This document shows, piece by piece, positions 20,652 through 62,553 of a stretch of DNA of 64,000 bases. The notes below the pieces were generated by a model, which had not been told where the DNA came from, did no database searches, and saw only the letters and a list, made by a program, of their open reading frames with translations. Position 1 is the stretch's first letter, and each line of letters begins with the position of its first letter. The stretch spans positions 26,646,413 to 26,710,412 of the forward strand of contig NC_090261.1 in the NCBI RefSeq assembly GCF_037325665.1, given 5' to 3'. The DNA comes from Littorina saxatilis (lineage: Eukaryota > Mollusca > Gastropoda > Littorinimorpha > Littorinidae). The position numbers and the translations under genes are program-made.

Positions 20652-20998
20652 GCGGGCGGGGATGTAGCTCAGTCGGTAGCGCGCTGGATTTGTATCCAGT
20701 TGGCCGCTGTCAGCGTGAGTTCGTCCCCACGTTCGGCGAGAGATTTCTCAGAGTCAACTTTGTGTGCAGACTCTCCTCGGTGTCCGAACACCCCCGTGTG
20801 TACACGCAAGCACAAGACCAACTTGAGTACGCACGAAAAAGATCCTGTAATCCATGGCAGAGTTCGGTGGGTTATAGAAACACGAAAATACCCAGCATGC
20901 TTCCTCCGAAAGCGGCGTATGGCTGCCTAAATGGCGGGGTAAAAACGGTCATACACGTAAAAGCCGTGGGAGTTTCAGACCATGAACGAAGAAACAAA
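20652..20998 (+). mobile_element. tRNA-headed SINE, head H2 and body M
   Basis: Head GGGGATGTAGCTCAGTCGG, hinge CGTGTGTACACGCAAGC, M body, tail CCATGAACGAAGAAAC. Target duplication CATTAAATGC / CATGAAATGC (one mismatch). Confidence 0.9.
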
Positions 20999-21102
20999 CA
21001 TGAAATGCAAAGTCCTTGCCGTGATAACAGCTCTGCTCACTATCTCTCATCGGCCCGCGCTTTTACAAGGGATAAGTTCATTTCTCCATTAGGACACACA
21101 CC

Positions 21103-21516
21103 ACGGGGATATAGCTCAGTTGGTAGCGCGCTGGATTTGTATTCAGTTGGCCGCTGTCAGCGTGAGTTCGATCCTAGGTTCGGCGGAAATTTATTTCAGA
21201 GTCAACTTTGTGTGCAGACTCTCTTCGGTGTCCGAACCCTCCCCCCGTGTACACTACATTGGGTGTGCACGTTAAAGATCCCACGATTGACAAAAGGGTC
21301 TTTCCTGGCAAAATTGCTTAGGCACAGTTAATAATTGTCTACCTATACCCGTGTGACTTGGAATAATAGGCCGCGAAAGGTAAGTATGCGCCGAAATGGC
21401 TGCAATCTACTGGCCGTATAAAATTTCATCTCACACGGCATCACTGCAGAGCGCCTAGAACTGTACCCACGGAATATGCGCGATATAAGCCTCATTGATT
21501 GATTGATTGATTGACA
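21103..21516 (+). mobile_element. tRNA-headed SINE, head H2 and body N
   Basis: The same H2 head as the previous SINE (GGGGATATAGCTCAGTTGG) but with body N (CGTTAAAGATCCCACGATTG, TGCGCGATATAAGCCTC) and a (ATTG)n tail. Shows that one head is used with two bodies. Confidence 0.9.
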
Positions 21517-21551
21517 CCAAATATCAACAGTCTGACTTGCTTTCTGTGCAG

Positions 21552-21889
21552 AGTGGGATTTTTACACCCCCGGTATTAGGGGTGTGTATAGGATTCGGTC
21601 GATGTGTTTGTTTGTTTGTTTGTGTTCGCATACATAGATCTCAAGAATGAACGGACCGATCATCACCAAACTTGGTGAACAGGTTCTATACATTCCTGAG
21701 ACGGTCCTTACAAAAATTGGGACCAGTCAAACATACGGTTAGGGAGTTATTGGTGGATTAAGATTCTACAAGGACTTATAGAGGGACATATTAATGGTCA
21801 AAGGGAAATAACCTTCTCAGTTGGTGGCAGTGAGAATGGTAAGGACGGGGGTGTTTTTCCTACCTCGGAGGAATTTCTTGTTGTTTAAC
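21552..21889. mobile_element. Rep-C MITE, single unit
   Basis: Same ends as 5354-5860 (TTTTTACACCCCCGG and CGGGGGTGTTTTTCC) but only one 170-bp unit. The segment next to GGTCAAAGGGAAATAACC is in the opposite orientation to that of the first copy. Confidence 0.85.
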
Positions 21890-21932
21890 GAATTATTAGG
21901 GTTTATTGCCTCCCTAATGAATAGATTTTAAA

Positions 21933-22477
21933 GGTGGTCGTCTACATTTTTGCATTTTTTTTTCTCCATAATCTTATGGTTAGATTTCGATACAAAATTA
22001 TGTCAAATGATGAATGAACCATGGGGAAAAAAATTATTGAAAAAAAAATATATGTAAAAAAAGATTTTATTTTTGGGTAGCGTGACTCACGCTCCCAATA
22101 TTTTGTTTTCTATTTGCTGAGAACATGTGCTATGCCTAAAAATACTGACCAATCAAATTCATGTCACTATGCTTATAGCCACCACGCCCAAACAAGTGCA
22201 GCAACAGTTTGACACAGGAGCGCTGTCCACGCTTTTTTTCATAAACGCACGAAATGCACGGGATTTGAGAGGAGTTTTGCGCTTGGCATTTTCCAAATAA
22301 GGATATCCTACTATGAGTATTACGCTGGAATACTACAATGAATTTTCAAACGGCTACACTGGCTTCGTCTTTCCTGATCGAAAGGGGGTGTATTGTTGAT
22401 ATTTATAGATAATAGACTCTGCATTTTAATGGTCAAATGGCGATTTCGGTATAAAAATGTAGACAAGGACCTTTAAG
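21933..22477 (+). mobile_element. Rep-D MITE, about 545 bp
   Basis: Ends AAAGGTGGTCGTCTACATTT and AAATGTAGACAAGGACCTTT are inverted relative to each other. Interior includes CAAACAAGTGCAGCAACAG and CAAAACTCCTCTCAAATCCCG (complement). A reversed copy lies at 45905-46440. Confidence 0.82.
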
Positions 22478-22659
22478 AAGACTTTTATATATATACATAT
22501 ATATATATCTATCCTATTTTGCGTTTAAAAGAAGTGGACTAGCAATGATATTAACCATAATGTATTTTATGATCATAAAGGATAAAGGAGAGTACGTACG
22601 AGGATGAATGTGAGGGTGCGGGTATGGATATGTGCGGTTTGGGTTATGTGTGTGTTGAT

Positions 22660-22822
22660 GTGTTCTTTTATGTGCCTATGTGTTCTGAGAGTGTGTTTTT
22701 ATGTGATGTAATACACGAGCCAAAAGAACAATTTCTGTTTGTTACATTCAGACAATAAAGTTTTATTGAATATTGAATTGAATATTGAATTGAATATTGA
22801 ATTGAATATTGAATATTGAATT
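22660..22822 (+). repeat. Retroposon 3' tail with (ATTGAATTGA)n minisatellite
   Basis: CAGACAATAAAGTTTTATTG is followed by alternating TTGAATA/TTGAATTG units. The same tail unit precedes the SINE at 47243. A LINE or SINE 3' end is likely; its family is not identified. Confidence 0.65.
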
Positions 22823-22894
22823 ATAATATTTTTCAAAAGAAAGGCTCTCGGTGATTTTAGGACATTAATTTTATTCATACAAAATTCCAACTCT

Positions 22895-23060
22895 GCCCAG
22901 GAAACAGTCAGAATGTTGCATGATTTTTGGTATGTGTCAAAGTAGAGGGATGGCATTATCCCATGCAAACGCCTGGCCAGATCTGAGACGGTGAACCGAT
23001 TTTTTTGCACGGGAAGGACGGTGCCTTTAAACACAGCAAACGCGTGCTGTTTTATCCACA
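22895..23060 (+). mobile_element. Rep-E copy
   Basis: GCCCAGGAAACAGTCAGAATG, TTTTTGGTATGTGTCAAAGT, CCCATGCAAACGCCTGGCC and GTGCCTTTAAACACAG match the Rep-E pattern. Confidence 0.6.
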
Positions 23061-23397
23061 CAGTTACTGGGTCCCTCCCGACAGATTTCAACAGTAGAAC
23101 AGTCTGATAGACTCTCGGGTGGCGAGTGTCGAGGCAAGTTAGTGTCTGGGGTGGTTATTGAAGCGTGAGGGGTTATATGGGCAGGTGCTTATTGTGTTTT
23201 GACAGTCCTTTTGTCAGCGCGAATTGTATGTGGTTTGATGGAGTCATAGAGGCCACCTTGAATGGTAACAATGTATTGCTCAGTGGAACCTCTTCTCATA
23301 GCTGCTATACTGCCTGAAGAAAATGGAGTGCATGGTTTGGTGGATTTGTTAGTTAGCTTGCTTAATTGTTTGCTTGCTTGCTTGTCGATTGCTTTTT

Positions 23398-23464
23398 AAA
23401 TTTAGTCAAGTTTTGACAAAATGTTTTAACATAGACGGGGAATCGAAATGACGGTTGTGGTGTA

Positions 23465-23499
<35 letters not shown>

Positions 23500-24065
23500 G
23501 TGAATGTGTAGCGCGATTCAGAGAAAACTACTGCTTCGATCTTAAATGAAACTTGACATGAGAGTTCCTGGGTATGATATCCCCAGCATTTTTTTCTCTC
23601 ATGTTTTCGATAAACGTCTTTGAGGACGTCATATCAGGCTTTTCATGATAGTTGAGGCGGCACTGTCAAGCCCTCATTTTTCAACCAAATTAATTGAAAT
23701 TTGGGTCAAGCACTCTTTGACTCAGTCCGAACTTTGGAATTGCATTTCAGCTCGGAAGCTAAAACATTAGTTAATACGTTTGCTCATTAAAGTTATCATA
23801 AAAAAAGAATTTTCACTTACAGATTTAAAAATGATTGCATTGTATTTCTCCTCTTCTCCTGAGTTCACAAATATATAGATATGTTATGTTTACTTTAAAA
23901 ACGCGCTCAGAATGTAAGAAAATAGGTTGAGAATAATGTTCGTATGCTTCGCGGAGACGAGCGTTACCCGTCTCGGTCTTCGGGTTTTGTAGTCTCGGTA
24001 CCGGTAATGACTGGTTTGGGGGGATCTTTTAGTTTGATGCCTACATATTGACTAAATGAATTATG
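23398..24065 (+). mobile_element. Rep-A element copy
   Basis: Left end TTTAGTCAAGTTTTGACAAA is itself a small palindrome; then the TCTG microsatellite, GTAGCGCGATTCAGAG, TTGAGGCGGCACTGTCAAG and an AT-rich right half. The right terminus is decayed. Confidence 0.78.
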
Positions 24066-24779
24066 TCGCTCCAACGAATGAGTTAAACGTGATCTTAGTG
24101 TTAATAATTATGTACGCATTGACTTGTATTATCAAAAAAATGATTAGAACTGGAGTTTAGTTTTCCCGACACTTTATCTTGACAAATATGAGCACACGCG
24201 TGACATTTAGAAGTCATCATTATGGTGTTATGCGCTTGAAGATTTACAACGGCCGTTTAACTGCTTTACTTAACTGAAAAATTGCACAGGCAAACAATGC
24301 AGTAATTGCGGCTGGAGAATCAGGTAACTCCTACATGATTATGAGCAGCAAATCGGCGTTATATATCAACGTAGATTATCAGTGACAATGACTGACAAGC
24401 AATCAACTTAAAATGCGAAGAGGGAGAGAAAAAAAAATGAAAGAAAAGTGACAAGCAATGGACATTATGCTAGGTGAGAAATAAAGCTAACTGGACGACT
24501 CTTTGTTTTTGGACAATCTCCATCAAAAAGTAAATGTGAACAAATATTTCACTCAGTCTCACCTGTTGACTTTGAAGACAAGTCAGAGAAAAACTATCTT
24601 TTTATGACCATTTCCACAAATCACAATTAAAACACTGATAATCACATAAATGCACTGACACAGTTTAGACGCACAGTCCGCATTCCAGTCCAAATCCTTT
24701 GACTGATCTCCTGTGTTCTGATCATTGGCTTTTTCCTTTATTGTTGAAGTTGCATTGACGACTCCCAAAGACCCATAGG

Positions 24780-25345
24780 ATATGTCAGCTGAAGTCCATA
24801 TGCGTGGCGTGTATATTATTTCCCATGTGGAGGAGCGCGACTGAAGAACAAAGGCTACATATACAATGTGCAGCGAAGAGTATCCAGTTCGTTACGATGC
24901 GTGACGTGTTGGACAGAAGACCGTTCCAGACAAGACGGTACTGGGGAAGCGCATGCATACTACGTGTACCAGAAGAGTTTTGTAAGGAGGGTCCAAATAA
25001 CGTGTGGTCTCAAAGGCTCACTCCTTCTGGCGAAAACAGGCTTGTACATGGGCTAAGAACATCCCTCCACTTGGTCACATACCAAAATTCAACACCTTGA
25101 CTGATTGCTGTGGTGCATTGGAATTGTTTTTATGAATACATTTCATAAAACGCAACAAGTGGCTTTAACGAAATTAATTTGTAAAAATCATTCCCACAGT
25201 GTAGAGTGAACTCAGGCTGTTAATATTTGGTATGTGACCGAGTGGAGGGATGGTCGCTTAATACATGTAAAAGCCTGTTCAGATTTGAAATGGTGAGCCG
25301 AACAGTTTTCACACACGGGACGGAGTGTGGCTTTAAAAACTTGCG
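24780..25345. mobile_element. Two Rep-E-like patches
   Basis: Near 25210-25340 TTTGGTATGTGACCGAGTGG, TACATGTAAAAGCCTGTTC and GAGTGTGGCTTTAAAAAC match Rep-E. Near 25045-25085 CATGGGCTAAGAACATCCCTC resembles its inverted end. No gene. Confidence 0.5.
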
Positions 25346-25761
25346 GGTTCCTTTTTGCCCCATTCGTGATTGACTTTTACACTCAGCTTGTAAAGTTTGA
25401 GTTGAAAGGCCGAGTTTGAATGCTTTTGATCAACTGCAGTAAACCACCCTTGTAACCACCGTGCAGGTGTTACTGTCCTTCGGAGAACTTTGTGGTCAAT
25501 TTATGTGGTAGCAAGCGATTCGGGATTAGTCCTTGCTTTATTGAGCTAATGCCCAGTTTCATTTCATTTCATTTTGCTCTTTTTAATTTGTTTTGCTTCA
25601 AAGAATGACATAACCTTCCGTTCCTTAAAAAACGACGTCATTTTTTCTTATGTGTTTTAGTGTTTATTTACAGGTTGAACACACACACAGACAGACAGAC
25701 AAACAGAAAAACGGACACAGACAGACGGGCAGACAGACAGACAGAGGCACGCATGCACTCA

Positions 25762-25824
<63 letters not shown>

Positions 25825-27580
25825 ACACACACACACACACTGACGCATCATAAATTACCTGCAAGATATAATGCGTTTCGGTACCTGTGCGATCATCACG
25901 TCGGATATAAGGAGGTTAGTTCTTAATGGCTATTGCTCAAGAACATATACTTCACCAGCCAATCCACCCCCCTCCCCCCCATGCCGGTCCCACACTAAAC
26001 GTGACAGTGCCTTGCCTTGCCTGGTGTACAAATGACAGGTAGTGCCCACGTATTAGTCAAAGCCTCACGTAGCTAAGCGGAACCAAATTAGGGGTACAAC
26101 ACGCACACCTGTGGAAGCGTGGTGACGTCAGTTTCTCACGGAGAAGGGTAGGTGGAAGCGGGTGAAGTTTGTAAGGCAAAAGGCGGTTGAAGGAAGGAGG
26201 GAGGGGGGGGGGAGGGAGAAGTGCAGAAAGGAAAGTTATTTTGGTCGGCTGTCCTAAGTTTTACTTATCTTTTGAGAAATACAAATTATTGAAAGTCAGG
26301 ATGTAAAATCTTCACGAAAGCTTTTTTTCCCCTTCGGAACCGGTACAATGCGAACTCTTTTACACATAAAAGCAAGCTAACATTGACAGATAACACAAAG
26401 AAAAGGGCGGCTGAGGAATTTTGATTGACAAGATTCTGTTTCTTAAAGCAATTTAGTCTATAGCTTTCAGATTATTTATAAGACATTTTCGATCATGCCC
26501 ATTACTTTTGCAACAGGCAAAAACATGTACAATGCATTCGTGGCAGTGAACCCACCATGAAGTCAAAACACAAACGATCTGTAGAATAGAAACACGCGTA
26601 ACGAGGTAGAAATAAGCCACAATAGTTTCAAAGAGAGAATGTTTTGTCTCCGTGTCGCTTGGAATCAAGCCTTATTGAAAATATTGGTTCGTAGAGCTCA
26701 CCTCTGCCTTTGACTTGGTTTGTTAGCGCAGGCAGGACTCGATTGTCTCAGTATTTTTTGTAAAGAACACGCACTACTTATCAAAGGCGAGTATGTGTTG
26801 CCTGAAGTCAACCCTGGGTTTTGCAACAAACACGAACTGTTGACAATTCATGACGCATTTTGGTCGTATGTATGTCAGCCTATTGGCCTTGTTCTTTGTG
26901 GCAGAAAGACAGGGCAAAACAAAAGTATCAAGTGACAGCCAGGCAAACAGAAAACATAAATCTAGCGACGATCAATGTCACTTTGTCTTCATTTTTGATC
27001 ACAGTGTACCGCGAAGACCGAATGATCCCCCCCCCCCCCCCTTGCCGCTCAGTCTCTTCCTTCGACTTTTTTTTGAGTCAGATCACTGCTTTTAGATCAG
27101 AAAAGCCAGAACTGATCAATGCAGCAGACCGTTTCTGAAATTTGCCATTAAAATCTGATACATTAACATCATCAGTGTGAGTATTTCTGTGTTTGCTTTG
27201 CTGGGGGCATACCTTGCTCGAGGCATTGTTTTTCTCATTGTTTCGAGTCATGTTTCTGACACCGATTACAGTGACTTCCATTCGACCTAAGTCGTAAATC
27301 AGATATTCATGTTCATTTTTGTGAGAGCAAAACAACTGAAGATGAATAGCGACCAACTGTAGTCAAACAAAAAAGAGCTTGTCAGGCAGCCAAAATTAAA
27401 TTGCTTCACACTGCAATAATGGTTTGTCTTCCCTTGTTGACTCTTCAGCCGCGGAGAGCTCGTCTGGTTTTGACGAGAATAAAACACACCCAGCATGCTG
27501 TTCGTCTTGTTTGTCCTTCTGCAGTCGTCAATGCAGCATAGCGCCCACTGCATGCTGCTTCAATGTCAATTTCATATATA
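25346..27580. other. Intergenic stretch, no gene seen
   Basis: Contains a (CAGA)n block at 25690-25745, a (CA)n array at 25764-25840 and C- and G-homopolymers near 26200 and 27030. Short ORFs show no family signature. Confidence 0.5.
25690..25840. repeat. (CAGA)n and (CA)n microsatellites
   Basis: Simple repeats; all ORFs across them are low-complexity artefacts. Confidence 0.96.
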
Positions 27581-28154
27581 AACAAGAAGAGCAAACGCTC
27601 GATCGAGTCACTTTCGCAGTTCTGAATATTATATGAGGCATCAGATGGACAGGAAGAAATTGCTATTCACAACACAATGAGTCACGTTCACATAAAATTT
27701 GAGCCCGGTCACTTTTATAGTTTCCGAGAAAAGCCCAACGTTAAGTTGTGTGTTGCCGAACAGAAAAGGCTAGTTATCTCCCTTGTTTTTCTGATAACGT
27801 TCGTAAAAGGCTACAGATGTAAATACTTTGATGTAAAGAATAATCCTACAAAGTTTCAATCACATCCGATGAACTTTGTCAAAGATATAAAATGTCTAAT
27901 TTTTCCTTTGACGCTGACCTGTGACCTTGAAAAAGGTCAAAGGTCAACGAAACCATCGTTAAAGTGTAGAGGTCATTGGAGGTCACGACTAAACAAAATA
28001 TGAGCCCGATCGCTTTGATAGTTTCCGAGAAAAGTCCAACGTTAAGGTGGTGTCTACGGACGGCCGGCCGCACGGGCGGCCGGCCGGACGGCCGGCCGGA
28101 CAGACTAACACTGACCGATTACATAGAGTCACTTTTTCTCAAGTGACTCAAAAA
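27581..28154 (+). mobile_element. Rep-B element, copy 1
   Basis: Starts AACAAGAAGAGCAAACGC and ends with the hairpin GAGTCACTT-TTTCTC-AAGTGACTC and AAAAA. Contains a 108-codon open frame (27677-28003), two inverted DR1-type hexamer pairs (27915-27927, 27934-27946), one DR4 (27970-27985) and about four CGGCCGGCC units. I could see no difference from copy 2 outside the CGGCCGGCC count. The open frame is probably fortuitous. Confidence 0.85.
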
Positions 28155-29565
28155 CTGGTTTTGTCCACCGGTTCAGATGCCTGTCGACATGAAAACTTTG
28201 GCTTCTCCTAGCATAAGATTGGCCGAATCCTGTGAAGTGTGGTTTGTGGAAACATTTGTCCAAACAACACACATTGCTTGCAAACCTTTTACAAGCACTT
28301 TCTCTTTGTTTCATTAATAATTTCATGGGCGAATAATATCATGTTGTTCATCTAACCACAGGGACTTGAAATAGATATCTATGGTGATAAAAATTATAAA
28401 AAAACAAAAACAATCGTGAGGTTTTCTTGTGACATACAGGGTATACATTTATACCTCTAGAACTGTTTGACTCCAGAGCCCTGTGCTGGTTCCGTACTAA
28501 TTACAATGAAAATGCTGCGAAGGAAGACATACTCATCATATGCGTCAGTTGTCTGAATGTTAGCATCATAGTTTGCAATTACATTTATTTACTAGTATAA
28601 ACATAAAGCCGTGGGATATGATGCTTGTTTGTGGGGAATTCCTCACACTTAAAAATACAAATGTTATCATACCAATTTAGTTAATATAAGCTGATCTTCA
28701 AAATGGCAAGTAGACCGCAGTTTCTTTTTGTTTTCGTTTTTCTTCTTCTTTATATTAGATGTTTTCTTTATTAACGTCGTTTCTTTGGGATTTTTGTCTT
28801 ACTGGTTGATTCTTTTCTTCGTATTTACTTATCATACACACAGACAATATCTTCCACACTGAAAGCACAAATTAAACGGTAATGTAAACGTGCGGGGTTT
28901 CATATGCGTGTATGCATGTGTAGTTGTGTTTGTGTGTGTGTGCGCGCGCGTGCGTGTTTGCGTTTCTGTGTGTGCTCATGCAGGGGAAGGCATACGTTAC
29001 ATGCATGGCTGTGCAAGATTTGTCAGGAAGTTTTGTAGAAGTAAGAACTTCATATATTTTATTCACTTTAATGACATTCATGTATATATTACATTTAGCA
29101 TTGATATCAGAATCGTAACATGACCGTGAGTTCACGTTTGCATTTGTATCAAAACAGATTCACAGACAAAACGATATGATGTTATAAACAGCAAGAGTGT
29201 ATGAAAGCTAGGTTATTATCAACTGTTCTCGCATTTTCATTGCATACATCCATATTCAGTCTTATATTACACAAACAGAATTATCAGACACACGGAAAGA
29301 CAGTCAAACAGACCGGCAGACACATAGATATTCTCATACACGCACGCTCACACACTCGTACAACTACACATCTTGGGACTAGCTTTTCGGGAAACATTGC
29401 AACATACATACGCTATTCTTGAAAAACAATAAAATACAATAAAAATTACTAAAATAAAACCAGTTTGGGTTGTTGATTATATTTTTGAGCCATTCTAAAA
29501 TGTATTTTTATTTCTTGCTGACCAAATCTTAAGATGCTCTCTTTCTCTATCTTTCTCTCCTAGTC

Positions 29566-29695
<130 letters not shown>

Positions 29696-30159
29696 GCGCA
29701 AATTATTTATTTATCGGGACTGTCGATAGAGCACCATGATTGTCCAAACCTTAAGGTGTTTAACCAGAAAATGACCACTAAAGTTAGCAAATTGAGCTTC
29801 CTGGTGAAATTCGGACCAGACTGTTGTTTTACAGATTCAACGCCTGAACTCTTGATTGTTTCTAGTTTTAATGCTAAAAACTGTGTTCATTTAAAAAATA
29901 AAAAACAAATAAAAATAAAGAATCCGTGTTCTAATACAAAGACGTCAGCCACTAAGCTTACATTTGTATAAAAAATATGACAAATGGGTTACAGGAAAAT
30001 ATAACGGGACTTTCTTTCTCGTTCACACAATGGTCCACATTATCACGGATCTACCAAGACTTGTACATGGAATTAAAGCATCCTTCCATGTCAATGCATA
30101 ACACACAATTAAAGCCTGGCTACCACCTCCTGTGTTGAGCGAGGAAGTTTTGGTTGAAT

Positions 30160-30453
30160 TTATTTCCTAACTAGTGTAACCGAGTGCCGAAACACTACGA
30201 TCACCTCGGGAGGCGAAGTGCAATCAAACATGATTGAAAATGTTAGGGCTAATTTCTTAGCCCTATAAAAACTGTTATACAAACCCGAAGGTTTCCATGA
30301 ACATTCAGACAATCGGAAACCACCAGACCCCATCACAAGCAGAATTCCACAATCAACCGGTGTTGACTTAAAGGCCAACAACTCGGGTGCAGAGTCTGCT
30401 GTGAAAGGAGCGGTAGCCTCCCCTGTCACACTAGCACAAGTGTCTATCTGCAA
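30160..30453 (-). other. Unassigned ORF with a plausible splice acceptor
   Basis: Minus strand: a strong acceptor-like TTCCTTTTGCAG precedes about 97 open codons (IDTCASVTGEATAPFTADS, then GILLVMGSGGFRLSECSW) ending at TAA, which overlaps an AATAAA string. Composition is protein-like and not low in complexity. I recognise no family and see no partner exons. It could be a terminal exon or chance. Confidence 0.25.
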
Positions 30454-32175
30454 AAGGAATTCAGCAATAACAACAAACAAAAGAATACACAAGAAGCGGC
30501 TAGGCTGTTGAATTTCAGTTTGTGTCCAATTTGAAGAATGCTCTTACTCCATATAAAAGCCTCGGTAGAATTGGTTAATAGGATTGTTAGCACTGGGAGG
30601 AATGCATCTATAATGCATTGCTGTAGACACAGATTGATGCTTTAATTCCATGTAGGCTACAAGTCTCGGTAGATCAAGCTGAACACGACAGAGACGAACA
30701 ATAATGTGTGAGTCAAAACAAAGCTACACACCAACTCCAACTCTCGAGCAGATAAACACAATTGTAGAACTTACAGTACATAATGTGTAACATTTAAACG
30801 TTCAAGACAAAAGACTAGAACCACCCTGATTATCTTTGGCAGTGGCTGCGAAAGTGCTCAAACAATGATACAAGTTCACATGTAGTCGGAGGAAGTAATA
30901 ACTAATATGCGTGCTGTGCTGTCTCCTTGGACGTGAATGTTCTGCTGGTCACCAAACTGAGTATACATGGAAAATCACATATTGAGTTATTCATATTCAT
31001 GAGTCTTGGATCAACCAATCATTCACAATGGTCTCGTCACAGCACTGTTGTTGCTCCTTCCTGCAATGGAAGGCTTAAACCGTTGCAGTTTTCTGACAAT
31101 GTTTTGCGTAAAAACGTTATGGTGATATCAACATGATTCGTTTGATGTCCCGGCATAGTCGACACTTAAAGGTAACACATGCAGTGAGTGGCAGTGTGTT
31201 ATTGTGAGCAAAGGCTCTGAAGAATAATCTCGGCCAGCCAAGACCAAAATGGTGAGAATCGGCGAGAGCCAACGTGATATTCTTGCAGTCAGTCAGGGTT
31301 CATAGATTGCCGACGATTATGATGGCTGAACACAAAGAACAAAGTTTTTCAGCCTAAGTAAATTAGAGATCATCCTGACAACCAGCATCAGGATATTTCG
31401 ATAGTTTCGGACATAGCCTGATATGTACAGAGATAAGCTCCGTCAACACTGGGCCAGTACGGCAGCAACTGAGCGTCACCCATGGTAAGTATCTGTACTA
31501 AACCTACTCCACTGGCCCTATACCGAATAACAACTGCTCATGATAGAGTGCCATGGAAGAATATCAAAGCAGTGCTTCGTGCAAGTTGGCATTATTTGCT
31601 ATGAAAGCTGCTTAACACGACAACATGCATAATATCAGTTTGCTTTTTAACTTTTGGAGAACAGAAATTGGCATACTGGCACATATAGATCTGTAAATTT
31701 CCGCTTCCCAATGCATTGTGGAGAGCAATCCACTAACATCGCGAAAGAGCGTACCACGGGATACGCATGAGTGTACTTTGAATGTATATATATATTATAA
31801 TTATATGTGATATTTCCATGTGCAGAACCTCTTGGTCTTCGGCAGTGACTAGTGAAATCTCAGCAGTGCATTTGGAGTCTTCAGGATTAACACTACTTTA
31901 TCAATTAATGTGAAAAAAACGTTCCACGGGACGAGATCAAATATGCACCAAACACACCATCTAAGAATGCATTTTCCTTACGTTTTGCTTATGCGCCCCT
32001 ATTCACAAGAAAGTGTATACTTCTACGTCCATCTCAAAACTGACATTCTCTTATCGGGAGCACAGTTCATAAGCCATAAGTTCTTCCAGTTAAGTTGTAC
32101 ACATGCGCGCAATTCGTATTGTTCTAGCACTCTAAAACATTTCGTCGTCAAAAAGAAAAGCAACACAAGCTGGGA

Positions 32176-61583
<29,408 letters not shown>

Positions 61584-61587
61584 CTGC

Positions 61588-61588
<1 letters not shown>

Positions 61589-61675
<87 letters not shown>
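61589..61675. repeat. (CA)n microsatellite at the PAS exon acceptor
   Basis: About 43 units; reads (TG)n immediately upstream of TTTTGCAG on the minus strand. Confidence 0.97.
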
Positions 61676-61677
<2 letters not shown>

Positions 61678-62039
61678 GTTATATATATATATATAGCCAT
61701 TTTTTAATATACTGACTGCACTGATTTCGGAGCAAACAAATGTAACAATGTGATTGCTAAGAAGAAGAAGAAGAAGTGTAAATCAGACATTAAGCAATCA
61801 AGACAAAAAGCAAACCAATTAAAGAATTTAAAATTATAGTCTAAAATACTCTAACGATGTCCTTCATGTAAAAGGAGGCGACAAGTCAATGGAAAGTTTT
61901 ACGACTGCAGAATTAGAAACTCCATAAAAAGAGGTTCAAACGATTCCTTCGTCGGGACAATTTTACAGAACTTCCACTTCCAGAGCAACCGACATTTCTG
62001 GAAGCTCGGGAATTCAATCAGGGGGCAGATAAGCCGCGG

Positions 62040-62540
62040 CATGATAGGCAAAATTTACTGATGAAGACGTGACGTTTATTGCATCACGTTGCATTAGGTT
62101 GTCTCCCCGCGTTTCCGGCGCCAGATCAAGGGAGCGAATTGAGTCCGCTCCGGAGGACAGAGTTATGGGGAATTAATAAAGCGCTAAAAAAGGAGAAAAG
62201 AGTAGTTGCGGGATCCCTCGACCAGCCGCATGCAAGTGGCTAAACCCGATAAACAGACAATGGGGGGTTCCGGGACACTGTTCATTTCCTGGCCCGGTAA
62301 GGGCCAGGGCTGTGGGGGCCCACGAGGGGCCTGGCTGGGCGGGATTGACGCTACGATGGGTCCGTGCTCACAGCAGCGCGAGTAACGAGCGTCATCAGTG
62401 TTGAGAGTCGCAATCCCCAAACAAGATTGCTGCAATGCCATTTCCCCTTCCACACTTCTCTGAAACAACACCCGCGGAATGAGTCCCGGCTGATCGGCCG
62501 AAACGAGACAATCGTTTTGCTCAGATTTACTGCGGTGCCG
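62040..62540. promoter_or_regulatory. Candidate conserved intronic element near the PAS-gene 5' part
   Basis: Non-repetitive, GC-balanced; includes AGATCAAGGG (TCF-like), GGGAATTAATAAAGCGC and GACAATGGGG (Sox-like). Several unrelated short frames, none with family features. Candidate by composition only. Confidence 0.3.
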
Positions 62541-62553
62541 CGCGGATTTCTCT

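Noticed and set aside
20652-20730. tRNA gene
   Set aside because: The tRNA-like head has A and B box text but is followed by the M body and tail shared by other loci; it is a SINE head. The same applies at 4340, 14570, 15131, 21103, 43655, 50050 and 50512.
27677-28003. 108-codon ORF, identical in two places, as a conserved protein gene
   Set aside because: Both ORFs lie inside Rep-B copies that match over their whole length including non-coding ends, so identity reflects recent copying. The longer third copy does not keep the frame and the translation has no recognisable domain.
27581-28154. Helitron identity for Rep-B
   Set aside because: There is a 3' hairpin, but no 5' TC / 3' CTRR ends or AT target site that I can define; left unclassified.
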